Source: Coniella vitis (taxonomy: Eukaryota > Ascomycota > Sordariomycetes > Diaporthales > Schizoparmaceae). From it: a DNA stretch of 64,000 nt. The stretch's first letter is position 1; every line of letters begins with the position of its first letter. The DNA lies in assembly GCA_011317545.1 (NCBI GenBank), contig WUJK01000001.1, forward strand, positions 2,771,001 through 2,835,000, read 5' to 3'. The notes beneath the pieces are model-generated. The model ran no database searches. It was not told the origin of the DNA and saw only the letters and a list, made by a program, of their open reading frames with translations. Positions 33,176-44,819 of the stretch are shown here, piece after piece. A program made the translations under genes and the position numbers.

Positions 33176-34177
33176 TCATATAAAGCCAGATGGTGCTTCA
33201 GATACGGGACGCTGCGCACCCGCAGTTGGCGTGTATGCCTCTTCTCTTGGTGAGTGCTCATGTAGTGAACCCGCCTCAGCCACGTCCCCCTCCTCATGCT
33301 GCTGTTGCTGTAAGCCGCTTAGCGCTGTAGCGGGACTGGACGCTTTGCTCCTAGTCGAGGGTGCTTGCCCCCGCTTCATCATCCTGCCCAGGACAGTTAC
33401 TAGCTCGCAAGCATCCTGGAACATGTCGTTGTCGATCCCTTCGGTCGCTTCATATACCTCATTGATCGTCTTGCGTGCAAGTCTGCGACTCGCTTCCTCG
33501 TCGTGAGCGCAGTCGTAGAGAAAGGCAGAGTATTCGGTCTTGATGGAGAGGCGCAATGAGTGGGAGCCCCAGAGATGCTTATCGGCTAAAGCCACCGCAT
33601 CCTTGAAGTACCTATGTGCCGTCGGAAGGTAATCTCCAACGGGCAAAAGAAACGCTCCTGGTGGCTTGGGGCCAAAACCTGGCGGTGGCGCAACGGGACC
33701 GCCTTCGTAAGGACTTCTCTGCTGCATGGCGGGTGAAGCTTCGAGAAAATCGTCGTCCGTTGCTATCCCTTTGCCTTTGTCGAGTCGAGTAGATGTGGGC
33801 TCTGGTGTCGATATGTATCGGGCAGATACCGGAGGCTGGTTGTGAAAAAGCACAATGACATGATATAGGGATGCACGTAACTTGTACGCGAGCACCTTTA
33901 ATGCGCCAGAATTGGCAACCATGGGCAGCACGTACTGTTCCAGCATGACCAGGCCCTCTCTCGCTAGCCAGAGAATATGGCTAGAGAGATCTTGCGTGCT
34001 ATCATCTGTGCTGTCCGCCCCCAGTTTTCGTTGCTTTCGTGCTTTTACCAAGAGGTCTGAGAGCTGATGGGACAGGCCGAGAAGCTTGTATAGGATCGAA
34101 GACAAAAGGGGGTTTTCTGGTTCCACCTCCTTGGCAAGTTTGCCAAGGAACTTTCGATCGACCACGGACGATGCCAT
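33176..34177 (-). CDS. Divergent 14-3-3-like domain protein
   Basis: Single exon, 333 aa from the ATG at 34177. Helical segments at residues 1-110 (LLSSILYKLLGLSHQLSDLL, then WLAREGLVMLEQYVLP) and 185-268 resemble a 14-3-3 fold. The best part is LRLSIKTEYSAFLYDC followed by ARKTINEVYEAT, which parallels the LRLGLALNYSVFYYEI and A-x-x-AFD-AI region of true 14-3-3 proteins. A Pro/Gly-rich insertion (about 120-180) splits the domain. The Arg-Tyr pair of the phosphopeptide pocket is not evident in the matching helix (RASLYHVIVLFHNQPP). The last ~60 residues are low in complexity. It may have lost phospho-Ser binding; function unknown. Confidence 0.8.
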   Translation of the reverse strand: MASSVVDRKFLGKLAKEVEPENPLLSSILYKLLGLSHQLSDLLVKARKQRKLGADSTDDSTQDLSSHILWLAREGLVMLEQYVLPMVANSGALKVLAYKLRASLYHVIVLFHNQPPVSARYISTPEPTSTRLDKGKGIATDDDFLEASPAMQQRSPYEGGPVAPPPGFGPKPPGAFLLPVGDYLPTAHRYFKDAVALADKHLWGSHSLRLSIKTEYSAFLYDCAHDEEASRRLARKTINEVYEATEGIDNDMFQDACELVTVLGRMMKRGQAPSTRSKASSPATALSGLQQQQHEEGDVAEAGSLHEHSPREEAYTPTAGAQRPVSEAPSGFI

Positions 34178-37100
34178 CAAAGTGATGTGTCGGATGTGAC
34201 CTTCAACTTATAAGGGGTTGCAGTCACCAATTTGAACGCGTCTCCCAGTAGTCGTCCCGATGATGTTTGCAAGCAACTGACTTTGAATCCTTGGCGGGAT
34301 GATCCAAGGGCGGGGTCCGATGAGACGGAGCAAGGGTGAGTGGAAGAGAACCACACTCAGAGGCAATTCCTGTTGCAAATATGCAAGACCGGTATACTGT
34401 TGACTCTGACTTGTATAAGCCGAAGGGGTGGTCGCCAAATGAGCAGGCTGTTGGTAATGAGTGTCAGACCGATAACTGAGGACTGAGGGGTATCTCAAGG
34501 ATGCTTCTCAGACAGTAAGCGAAGAAACAGGTGGGAAAAGGTCGTATATCGTAAATCGTCAAAGTCGTAGAGCAACAATGCTGCATAGGCAAGGCGTGAG
34601 TCCAGCCTCGCCCAGTCTCAATCAGTGGCAGAAGCAAGAACAAGTTGGCGGTTTAAACACTAGAGCAACACAATATCAGTTTGAATGATTCAGACTCTGT
34701 ATATGAATGTCCGGCACCCCACCCACATTATATTCGTGTCCAGACCTGTCAATTGCACCTGCGATTGTCCGGGACAGGGCGTCATATATACTCAAAGAGA
34801 CACGCTTCTTTGAATGAACGTAGTGACCGCAGCAGCTCTAGATGCCTAAGACGAGGTGCAAAATCCCAAGGTAGACGGACAGCATTGCGCAAATAGTAGA
34901 CACAGTTCTGGATATCGATGGTTGTGAATTACTGTAGGATAGCAAGATTGCGGGTACAATGGAGGGCGACAACAGACCCTCCTTGTCGTTGAGCTGGTGG
35001 AGGGTTGACGTTCTCACGAGGAGAGAGTAGGTTCCCAGCCACAAGCGGTGAGATATGGGCAAACTGGGCAGCTGGAAATCACCCTAGAACCTAAAGTTTT
35101 AGTGAACCAGGGTCCGGAGTGGAGCCGAGACCATCACGCGCTTGTTGAGCCTCTCCCAGGATCTTTGAGAAGCCGCCTGGAGGCCTATGGATCTTTGTTA
35201 AGCGTAACTCTTCAGAGGTCAAGAGGCGAGAAGAGCGCCTGGATTACCTACTTGACCGTGCTGCGCGGTGGTCCCGGATATGTATGCAGAGGCGCACGGG
35301 AGATGAAGGAGGCCACCGGATCCTCTTTAGCCGCAGGCGCAGGTACACCCGGCCGTGCTGATGCTGCGTATACGATGTAACTTTGAAAAGAGCTGCAGTA
35401 TGGCGCAGGAAACACTACCCGACGAATTTCGCCGATTGCATGCATAAACGAATATTCGAATTTCGTGAGGATTGCCGAATGCATATGCTGCCAAATATTT
35501 TGTATACAAGGTAAGCTTGCGTATAAGTCGCCAAGCAGAAGAGGTTGAACAAAACGCAGTACTAAGTACAGGTTTCCTCGTGGGGTACTATGTATGCGAG
35601 TGGTAGGCGAGGCGCTCTTTGGAATAACAGAGAGGCCATGGATATGACGATTTCGACCTGGACACAGGTGGCCTGGGACAAGGCTGGTGGGTTGGTCGAT
35701 AGGTGGGGCGCCTGGGCGTGGGCTGGACGTGGTGAATGATGATGACGATGCAGACGGGTTTCCTGCACGATGACTTGTCTGCTGGCACAGGCGAGCGGCG
35801 CATAGCATGGCTGAGCAGGGCAGGACAGGGCCACATCATGGCGCTGGATCTTGTTGTCTGCTGCCGCCAGGGCACACACTTCTTCGCGGTCTATGTCGAG
35901 TCCCCACGTTGACGAGCGAGAGGCAGCCCGAGGCAAGTGTGGCAAGCCGTGAGTTTACAGGCGGTGCTGCTGCAGCTAATGCACCATTGCTGCAGGCCTC
36001 CGATGCTGATTGTGGCTGCTGTGTGAGGCGACTCATCCAAAGGGACTCAAAGGATGGGCGCAGAAAAGAGGGTTCGATGAGGATGCATCTCTCTCTGCAG
36101 CAGAAAGCCGAGACGTCAGCAAGCAGCTCCTACTAGCATGTGAAACAAGAGTTGGAAGCTTAATGGAGACGCGAAACAATCAAAGGGAAGAAGCCATGTA
36201 CAATGTAACAGCAGGTACCCACGCGCGCGTCTACTGTAACGGAGGCCCGTCAGAAAGACACACAAAGGAGGAATACATACCTAAGTACTTAGTACAATGG
36301 GCCACCCGCCAAAGCAGTGACTCCGTACACGTTAGCCATGGCCAGGCCATATGCAAGTCACCGGGCGCGCGGCCTGACTGGGCGACAAGCTGCGAGATGG
36401 GCCGACAGGGCTCGAACTCGGACGGTCCACTGCCACTTGCATGGTCTGGGAACCCAGGAAATACCTAGGCTGCCAGCTTGCTAAGCAGTCAGCCGTAGTT
36501 TGGTGAGTGTCCCAGTGGCATTGTTGGCAGAAGGCAATATGGGGAAAGGTTGGAAAATGCATATGTAACAAAAGAAGTGCCCGAGGGCCTCCATCCTTTA
36601 GCTCGACGTGTGCAGGTTACTAGAGCGCAAAGGCAGGAGCAAGGGTGGACGGCGCAGCTAAGCTGCCTTCTACTTCAGTAAGTACCTGTTCCAGATTTTC
36701 ATTCGCCCTGACAACATTTGAAGCTTAGAAAGCAAGTACTTGGTCCATTTTGACCTCCAGACACATTGAATTTCTCACCACCCGTTGTATTCCAACATTA
36801 TCACGGCAAGGCTTCGCTGGTGACCGTTCACTGCGGAACCTCTCAAACCATGTCTCAGACACCGGTTTGCGCCCTAGCCTCGACCGGGTTCCATCTCATG
36901 AACTCGACTCGATATCACAACCCAATACTCATATTTGATATCAAATCTTCAAATGCTCATGAATACAGGCTACCACGCTCACAGCTGCTTGGCAGCAATC
37001 CACGGCTCGGCAGAACGGGCCAGTGTTCTGGTACAAGACGCGGAAGAGGCCCAGTCCATCATGTTGTTTCCTTCAAAGAAGCTACTTATGAGTCGATTAT

Positions 37101-38282
37101 TACTTTGCTGCTGCACACGGTGCTCACCGTTGATCGTGAAAACCCCAGAAGCCCGTTGTACTTATGGCGCGTTCCACAAGCAACTTTAGCCACAAGGCCG
37201 CCTTTGCTCTTCAGCACCCGGAACTTGAGGGTGGTTCTAAACGCTTCATGGGCCATCATACCATGGAAACGTGCCCCAGCCTGGCGCTTCCCTGCAAGCC
37301 TGGCTCTAGCCTATTGTTTTGGACTCGCCCTCAGCCTGACCTGCAGATACCTTCTTCGGGCCTCGCTAGGTACATAAGCACAAATTACAAATCACAAATC
37401 ACAAAAACAAAAATCATCGTCTGGCAGTTGGGGCTCGGCAAATGCAGCTATTCACTGCCAGTACTAGGCATCAGATCCTGCGCTATGCCATCAAACTCCA
37501 CATGACAGTACCTAGTGCCATAGTACTCACCAGGCCACATTTGTGTGTCCGTAGGTGTGTGTATACATAGTATGTGCCGTGCAAACCACCGAACTGGCTA
37601 GCAAACATGCCAAGTAGCGGTGAAGAAAATGTCACATGTATTGTCGGTCCTTCGTATTCGTGCTTCAGTGGGTTGTGCTTTTTGAGGACTGAATCTTGGT
37701 GTGCTCTAATTAGAAGGACTGTTCGTCTGGGCAGATGGTATACGCAGTATAAGCTCGACGGAGCAGGTATCCTGCAAAAGCATAAATGTTTGCGGTTACT
37801 CTTGGATTCAAAATAACTGCGCCATGACTTATGGGACATTTCTTGAAGAGAAAGAAAGAAAACTGCACTTGAATGCTGCAGAGAAGTCCAGCAAAGCGAT
37901 GTATTTACATATGCCCAACAAACTCAAGCTCAGCCCAGTCCTGCATTAAGCAGCCGAAAAACAACATCACCAGTACTCTTGTCGAGGTAAGCACGGTTGT
38001 GATGCTCACCGTTGTTCACCCTGTGCAGTTGGGCTTGATGAACTCGTGATCCGGGAGAATATCTAATATACAAAGTACGGCATGTCTCCTTCAGTACGAA
38101 TATGAAACAACAACAATAAACGACAAACCCCCGACGCCTCGCTGTAAATATACCTATGTGCCATGCTATGTCACACTGGACTTTACTATGTATATATGCT
38201 ATGTAGTCAGCCAGCAGCATATGTACCGCCGTAACGCGCTCTTGAAACGTCAAACACAACAGCATAGGGACACGCCATCCCG
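34178..38282. other. 4.1-kb gene-free region upstream of the 14-3-3-like gene
   Basis: Small frames here overlap on both strands and show no family features. Motif copies lie at 35585, 37564 and 38184. A CCTAAGTACTTAGTAC palindrome-like block is near 36280-36295, and a short AC-AAATC-type tandem tract near 37378-37412. No RNA gene recognised. Confidence 0.45.
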
Positions 38283-39334
38283 TTAAGATTGAGCCAACAA
38301 CGTCCTCCTCACGGCCTCCCTCTCCCCATCTCGAAATCCAATCCTATCTAGATACCTGTCAAGACCACCATACTTGTCCTCCAAATGCGCCACAACACTC
38401 TGCACAAATCCAGGCGCCGTTCGTCCGAATTCCTCGCTCAACCCCATCTCCCGAATCTCATCGAGCCGCTGCCCGCGCTCTTCGGCGAGCTTTTCGTCTG
38501 TGAGTTGGTAGTCGTACTCGATTGCAGCGGTGGGGATGCGGCAGATGAGGAGGAGGAGGGCGATCATGAGGCCGGTGCGGTCTTTACCTTGGGTGCAGTG
38601 GATAAGAATGGGCGTGGGCGTCGTAGTCGAGGTTTTGGATGAGGATGACGAGGCAGCTGGAGGAAGAAGGGTGCGGAGGCCAATGGCGATGTCTGGGCCA
38701 GATGCATCGAGGGTATCCCTTGCAAGGCCTGCCAAGCCTCGGGGTGTCATCACTTCACGGCCGAGAATGGAGACTGCGGCTGTGCGGTGACCGATGGTGT
38801 AGAGCGATATGAGCTTGCTGATTTCATTCTTAGTGGGCGAGCTTGAGTGGCAAGACGACATGACAATGAGCATGTGAGTGCGTAAACTTACAAGAAACTC
38901 GGCCAACTCAACTGGCCCAGCATATGTTTCTCGAACCCGGGCCCCGTGATCTTGACATCCCGATAGTCGATACTAGGGATCCGCGCCGGCTCACTCAGCG
39001 CTTTATTCTTGGCAACCACATCCGGCTGGCTCCGCAATGCGGCGCGCTTCTCGGCGGCTTGAGCGTGCTCCGTTTTACTCCGCAGATCCATGACGGTGCG
39101 GATGCCATAGTGGGTGCGTAGACGATCGCGGTCGGCGACGGTGGCTTCGTCTGGGCGGGCGGAGCGGAAAAGGACGCCTTCTTTGAGGAGCGAAGGGGAC
39201 GCCTGCCCGCCGGTGTTGTTGAGGTGCGCATTGATAGTAGCGCCTACGTCGCGAAAATTGAGAATGGTGTGAAAGCCGCCGTCGTGAAGCGGCGCAGTTT
39301 CGCCTTTGGCGAGCGGGTCCGAGACTGACGACAT
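38283..39334 (-). CDS. Protein tyrosine/serine phosphatase (Y_phosphatase3 family)
   Basis: Two exons: 39334-38892 and 38817-38283, with a 74-nt intron (GTAAGT...ATCAG). The acceptor ATCAG is chosen over the nearby CTAAG because only it restores the conserved FFKLISLYTIGHR reading. The product has 325 aa. N-terminal FRDVG and LFRSARPDEAT are typical of this family. The active-site loop is HCTQGKDRTG with Cys222 and Arg228 (Cys-x5-Arg). The family removes phosphate from protein Tyr/Ser or, in bacteria, also from lipids; the substrate here is unknown. A Ser/Thr-rich insert (about 203-214) precedes the active site. The upstream frame begins with GTG, so the ATG at 39334 is the start. Confidence 0.92.
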
Positions 39335-40879
39335 GATCTCTACTGTTCCTTTGGAGGGCTGCGCTGCCAGAGATAACGGTTTAGATAGAAGCGAATGGTG
39401 GTTGGTATTTGACACAATGATCAGCCATGGATGCTAGAGTGTTTTTATAGGACCGATGAAGGAGTTGATTGATTTAGGGCTTGTGAGTTTATACAGTTTG
39501 GGGATTATGAATACTATGGTGAGAGGACTCCCAAAAAATGAAGTTGAAAAAACAGGAACCGTGACGATCACCGGCCAGACCCTTGCGCTTGCAGCACACA
39601 GTGTTCCAGGCGCTTTTGGCACTCGAGCTAGTAATGTAAGTACTACATAGTACATAGTATGTACAGACACTGCAACATTCTAGATTCATCTATACTGTGT
39701 GGACGATGCAAGTCTTCCTGATTTCCCCAATTGGAAATGATCTTGCTTTGAATACTATGTACAAGTAGAAGTAGTCTGCAACTCGGCCCTCGTTTAATCG
39801 TACTACTATGTGTGTAACAGCAGCTTGTGTTGAGGGCGGCAAGTGTATTATGTACACGGTAGCAAGTTCAGCAGCTTGAATAGGCTGGCGGGTAGCCGGG
39901 TGATAGACTTTCAGGGTTTCCACCTAGGGAGCACCTGAGCAATGCAACGAGGCTAGTGGGGCTTAGCAGGGCCCGCCCCGAATACTGGGGGGGCAGGGGT
40001 GGTTTACCAGATCTCTGGATATTCATGGATCTTTTGCCATTTGGGGATTCCTTTCGTTGGAGTAGATGGGCCATTTGACTGCATGGCAAATCAACAGCGG
40101 GTGGGGTATTGTTGGAGTGTTATTATTGATGATTTAATATTGTTGATCTCCTCTGAACAGCTCGTTAGACCAGTTGACCATCGTATCACAGTGGACAAAC
40201 AAAGCATGGTCAATTGTATACTAGGTATGCAGAAAGCAGGCCGACACATGGGACCACGCACGGCAGGGCAAGGCCCCCTTGCTCGCCGTCTTCAGCACCA
40301 TGACGTATGCTTGAGGCTCTAAGTTGAAAGGGAGGGCGTGGTCTTTGACGCTACCAGGCTACGCACCTAGACACCCTGGGAGGCACTGCTGTGTTCTAGC
40401 TTTCAATACGACTGCCCCCTTTGTCTTGGCAGAGACGGCCTGAGACGAAGAGGACTGAACTAGTGCGCTCAGTTCTCTTTGACGGACTCGATTCAGATCA
40501 TTGTCGAGCAGTGGGTGTGTGTCTTGCTCGAGTGGGCATAGACTGAGCCGTCTATCATCATCGGCAAGCTGGAGCCAGCTAGCAATCAATGCCTGGCCTC
40601 TTTTTTTATGGTTTGCTTTGTAGTTAGTTTTCCGTCTTGTCTTTTCCCTCCTCTCCATCTCCCTTTCCTCTCCTGCTGCCGTCTCAACGTCCAGGAAGCC
40701 CGACGAACACCGGCGCCTTAATTGTCTGCTTTCTCCTTTCCACTACCGTCACGATACCCGATACAAGCCCGCCACTGTGCAAGTGCTTTACATAGTACAG
40801 ACAAGTACCGTGCTGGCACGCCCTTCTCTATCCTTCCGCATGCATCTGTATCGGCGCAACTCGATCCCCTCAGGTTACG
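39335..40879. other. Divergent promoter region, phosphatase / EIS1
   Basis: 1.5 kb between outward starts. It is the densest place for the dispersed motif: about 39644-39663 (overlapping copies), 39753 and 40789. No gene seen. Confidence 0.5.
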
Positions 40880-43800
40880 ATGGCAACTATGAGCACCGGA
40901 ACGCAGACAGCGGCCGAGGACCTGCACGTCGCCAATAATCATGCACAACCGCAGGCCCTGGCCAACGCAGCAGGTACGCAACAAATTACTTGACCGAGTC
41001 TTGTATGGCGACGGCATTAGCACTGCTCAACGCCTCCTGGACGGTCAAATCACATGATACCACGATGGCTGCTGCTTCTCTATATGGCTCCTACCTTTCT
41101 TGTTCTCCTTGCCTTCCTGTCCTCTTTCTCCCCACCGCTGCTCTTGCCCGCATTGTGACATTGCTTATGGCTCCTGCCACGCCTTGCCAGAACCTGACGC
41201 CACTGCAAAGGGAGGAAGGCCCGGTGGGTTGTTGTGTCGCGCATTCTCAAGCCCCATCCCATCCCATCCCATCTCGCAGACATGCACAAATACGTCATTG
41301 CATTTTAACGGCACCACCCGCGTCCTTTTCTCGGCTCTGCTCAGCCTAACCCAGCCCAGCCCAGCCCAGCCCAGCTCGCCTCAGCCCTGTGCCTTCCCCC
41401 ACCCTCTTCCCCCCACTACATAGTACACACATCCTTCTTACTCCTGTTGACGGCAGTGCTGCCACTACTTGCATCAAATGGCCGCTCCCATTTCATACCG
41501 AATCTTCGTGCCGCTCGCTTCTCCCTATCGAAAAAAGAACTCACAGCTCACTTAACACTTTTCTCCTCTACTTAATATAGGACACTCCGGCCGCCTCCGA
41601 TACGCCCAACCTCAGGACTTGCCTTCTTATCCTTCTCTTGGTCTCAAGAAAGAAGATGCAGCTGCCAGTGCTGCAGCCTCACTAGGCTGGGCCACCACAC
41701 AATCTATCTCTATCTGGATCCCCCAGCAGAATTCCTCAGCCCACAGAGCCGCTACTCTTGCAAAAGACTACAAGATGCCCGCGGCCTGGCAACCCGACCG
41801 CGGTCAGCCCAATTCCATGAAGGCTGCCGCCCTCGCCGCCGCCAATGCCTCTTCTCGTCCTGATAAACGAAGCTCTCTACCTGCTCATTCTTGGGGCAAC
41901 TCAGCCGCCAACCAGGCCTTTAGCGCTGCTGGCACGGCGAGCGATAAAGTTGAGCCCAGAGAGCCCATGACAGATCTGAACAGGCAAAAGAGTCTACACG
42001 CCGCCAAAGGAGCCTTTGCTGCAACTAACGGAAGACCACGATCCCGGTCGAGCCCCCAGACGTATCCGGATTCAGCCAACGCTGCGACAAATGCCCTCAG
42101 TGCTGCGACCGTCGCAAACAATCGAGCCGACATCTATATTAGGATGGAAGATGCTGGGGCTGTGCCTGTCACGACAATGAGCAGACTAATGTACACTGCA
42201 AACCCGCCGGTAAAGCCAGAGGTGGACGAACGGAATCGCGAGGCTTCGTTGCACGCGAGTGCGGTTGCTATGGCCAAGACAATGTACGCCCAACAACAGA
42301 AAATGTTTGATGCTGCAAAGCAGGCCCAGGAGCAGAATGGCCATAAAGGAAACTCGGCTACCGGGAGTCCAGAAATGGACAGTGCCCAGCAGCCAAGGCA
42401 ATTCGCAAACCTCCAAGAAGCGGCTTACAAGCTTGCACAAGAGAGGCTCGCCCGCCTCCGCACTCAGCACGAACAAGACCGTGAAATGGCGGAATACTAC
42501 GGCACCTCGCCCGCATCACCTGATCCGCCAAACAGGAAGCTTTCCAAGATTGGCAAGATGCGAAGGCGCTCGTCTAGCGATGGCGATGTAATGCCGTATC
42601 AGGGCGATGATGATCAGCAGCGCTCACGCCAGATCCGCAAACAAATGTCACTCTTCTCAACTCGCCTGGACGAAGTCGACCAAGCAAAGCGAACCCGGGA
42701 TCGAGAGGCCCTGCTTGCAGCAGCGCAAAGAAATGTCAAGGCCGTACTTGATGGTATGGATGAGAAGCGATACCGAGATACAGGCCGAGTTGCCCCATCC
42801 AAGCTGAGCGACTGGGAGGCAAAAGCGCACCTAGCTGCACAAGCCCGGAGCGATGCTCGTAATGGCGTCGACAAATCTGGCAAGATCGACCTGGGTGCGG
42901 GCCAGTACATGGACCGAGAAAAGGTCGAGCAAATTGCAGCAAAACGTGTACAGCCGGTGCTGGATGAGATCAACGAGAAGGCCGAACTCGAAAGACAGCG
43001 CATTACTGCACTTAGAGAGGAGCAAGAGAAGAAGCGCCTTGAGTGGGAGGCCGAGAAGGCGAGAAACGCAGAGATTAAGGAGTCTGTGCGTAAACTCAAG
43101 GGTGAGTGTTTTATTGGCTTTCCTAAATCTGAGAGCGAGCCCGCAACTAACCTTGCTTCTGCAACTTAGAAGAGGAAAAGGCCCGAAGGGAAGGGTTAAA
43201 GCAGGAGGCCAAGATGCGGAAGGATGAGGAAAAGGCTGCCAAAGCAGAAGAGAAACGTTTGGCCAAAGACAAAGGCAAAGTAATAGCGGAAGACTCTGAA
43301 CCTAACATTGAAGATGAAGGCGATACTCGACAATCGCTGGACAAGATATCTGGAGACGAGGCTGCAACGACGCCGCGCCACAAAACCCGCCTATCTCGAC
43401 CGTTCACGCCCAAGATTCAGACAAAAGGCGCTGCCAAGGATGACCCTTCCTTCTCTTCTCCTGTTACATCTCCGGATTCAGCAGGCGAGTCACAGGCCGC
43501 TAGAGTCAAAAATTGGCTTCGGTCACGGCTGTCCAAACCGCGCTCTCGATCTATCTCAACTGGAAAAACGGAAAAGCAGCCCGGAGGTGGTTTCATAGGC
43601 GGCGCTGCGCTGTCGAGGCTTCACACGGATGGCACTGGCAGCATGACGAGTCTGAGTGACGGTACACGGAGCATGCGTGAGGTTGCCCTTGCTGGTCGAC
43701 CTGTGACGGCTGCGCCACCCTCCACTACCACCACTATTGTGCAAGCAGGTAGTGACGAGGTAGGTGAGAGCAGCAGGGCGGCTCAAGAAGCCGCACCGCC

Positions 43801-44062
43801 ACCTACAAGGACAAAACGAGCACTCGGAATGAGCATGCGACGACGAAGAGGGAGGACCAACAGTGATAACAGCAGTCTGAGCAGTCTGAGCAGTGAGGAA
43901 GATGCCAAAGGCGAAGTGGCGCGAGCCAGAGCCCGCGCCAAAGCGGCAGCGGCGTTGGAAGGCATTAAGGCGCCTAAGGCAATTGAAGATCCAGCGAGCG
44001 CACCCGGGAGGAACAGTGGTAGTCCCGAGAGGGGCTCCAAATTCATTGAAAACATTGAGTGA
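40880..44062 (+). CDS. EIS1: Eisosome protein 1 (Eis1)
   Basis: Three exons: 40880-40973, 41581-43101 and 43170-44062. Introns are 607 and 68 nt and the product has 835 aa. After a short N-terminal exon comes the conserved run GHSGRLRYAQPQDLPSYPS, then Ala-rich blocks (AAASAAASLGWA, AAALAAANAS, ANQAFSAAG, LHAAKGAFAA). A charged, helical coiled-coil part follows (about residues 390-600). The C-terminus is Ser/Arg-rich and disordered. Eis1 proteins associate with eisosomes, the plasma-membrane furrows built by Pil1/Lsp1. Many Ser/Arg motifs (RRRSSSD, RSRSIST) suggest phosphorylation. The first intron is unusually long for this window and carries CCCAT and CCCAG tandem repeats. Confidence 0.9.
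41253..41374. repeat. Pentanucleotide tandem repeats in the EIS1 first intron
   Basis: (CCCAT)4 at 41253-41272 and (CCCAG)5 at 41350-41374, in one pyrimidine-rich intron of 607 nt. Confidence 0.85.
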
Positions 44063-44819
44063 GAGAGAAGGTAGCTTCGGGATCCATGTATTACACATGT
44101 GGAAGCTGATTGGATTATGATCTTTGTGCTTTTTCTTCTTGTTTCTCTCTTTCTGAATGCTCTGAACCTTGGTGTGGTTTAGGATGGGATTCTATCTTGG
44201 AGTGGAAAGCAAAGCAATGGTTTGTCTGCGCATGTAATGAAACCTGCGTAATTCAAATGTCTGAGCAGAGAGTTGAGACATAAATCTCAATGGATGGATC
44301 TGTTTCCCTAATGGTTTTGACTTGTTTTCGCCAGAATTGATGATACCTTTACTTGACGAAGTTTGTTGTAAAGGGTCAGACACTGTCTCGTACATATAAA
44401 GTAGTATCAGCAGTGAGGGCTGAGAAGGAACAGGGATCGTGCTGCCATGCGGCCCGCAAGTGGGGCATTTCATGGTTGGGCACCCTGGCACCCTGGCCAT
44501 TGTGACGCCCTTGCGCCCCCGCTGGAAAAAAGCCCAGACCACACCCATTGACATAGGTACCATGTACGTTGAGGTACGTACCCCGCAAGTGAAAGTACAA
44601 CTGCACGTCAACAAAAGATACGGCGAGTATTGACTTCTCCTCCACACAAAGTACAACCATCAACCATCAAGATTCGACATTCCCGCAATTTCAACAGCTT
44701 GCACCCCGCTGGCATCTCCATGACACCATCTCCAGCCCTATTTTGACACTATCTCACTAATCCGTAAAATGAGTGCGTCAGCAGTTATTTGAGAAAAAAG
44801 AGAAGCTTCTATTAGCACA
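44063..44819. other. Intergenic region, EIS1 to KIN28
   Basis: 757 nt between tandem plus-strand genes, holding the EIS1 3' flank and the KIN28 promoter. No feature recognised. Confidence 0.5.

Noticed and set aside
36395..36490. tRNA-like B box and A box words on the minus strand
   Set aside because: The T stem does not pair and the acceptor arms do not match.
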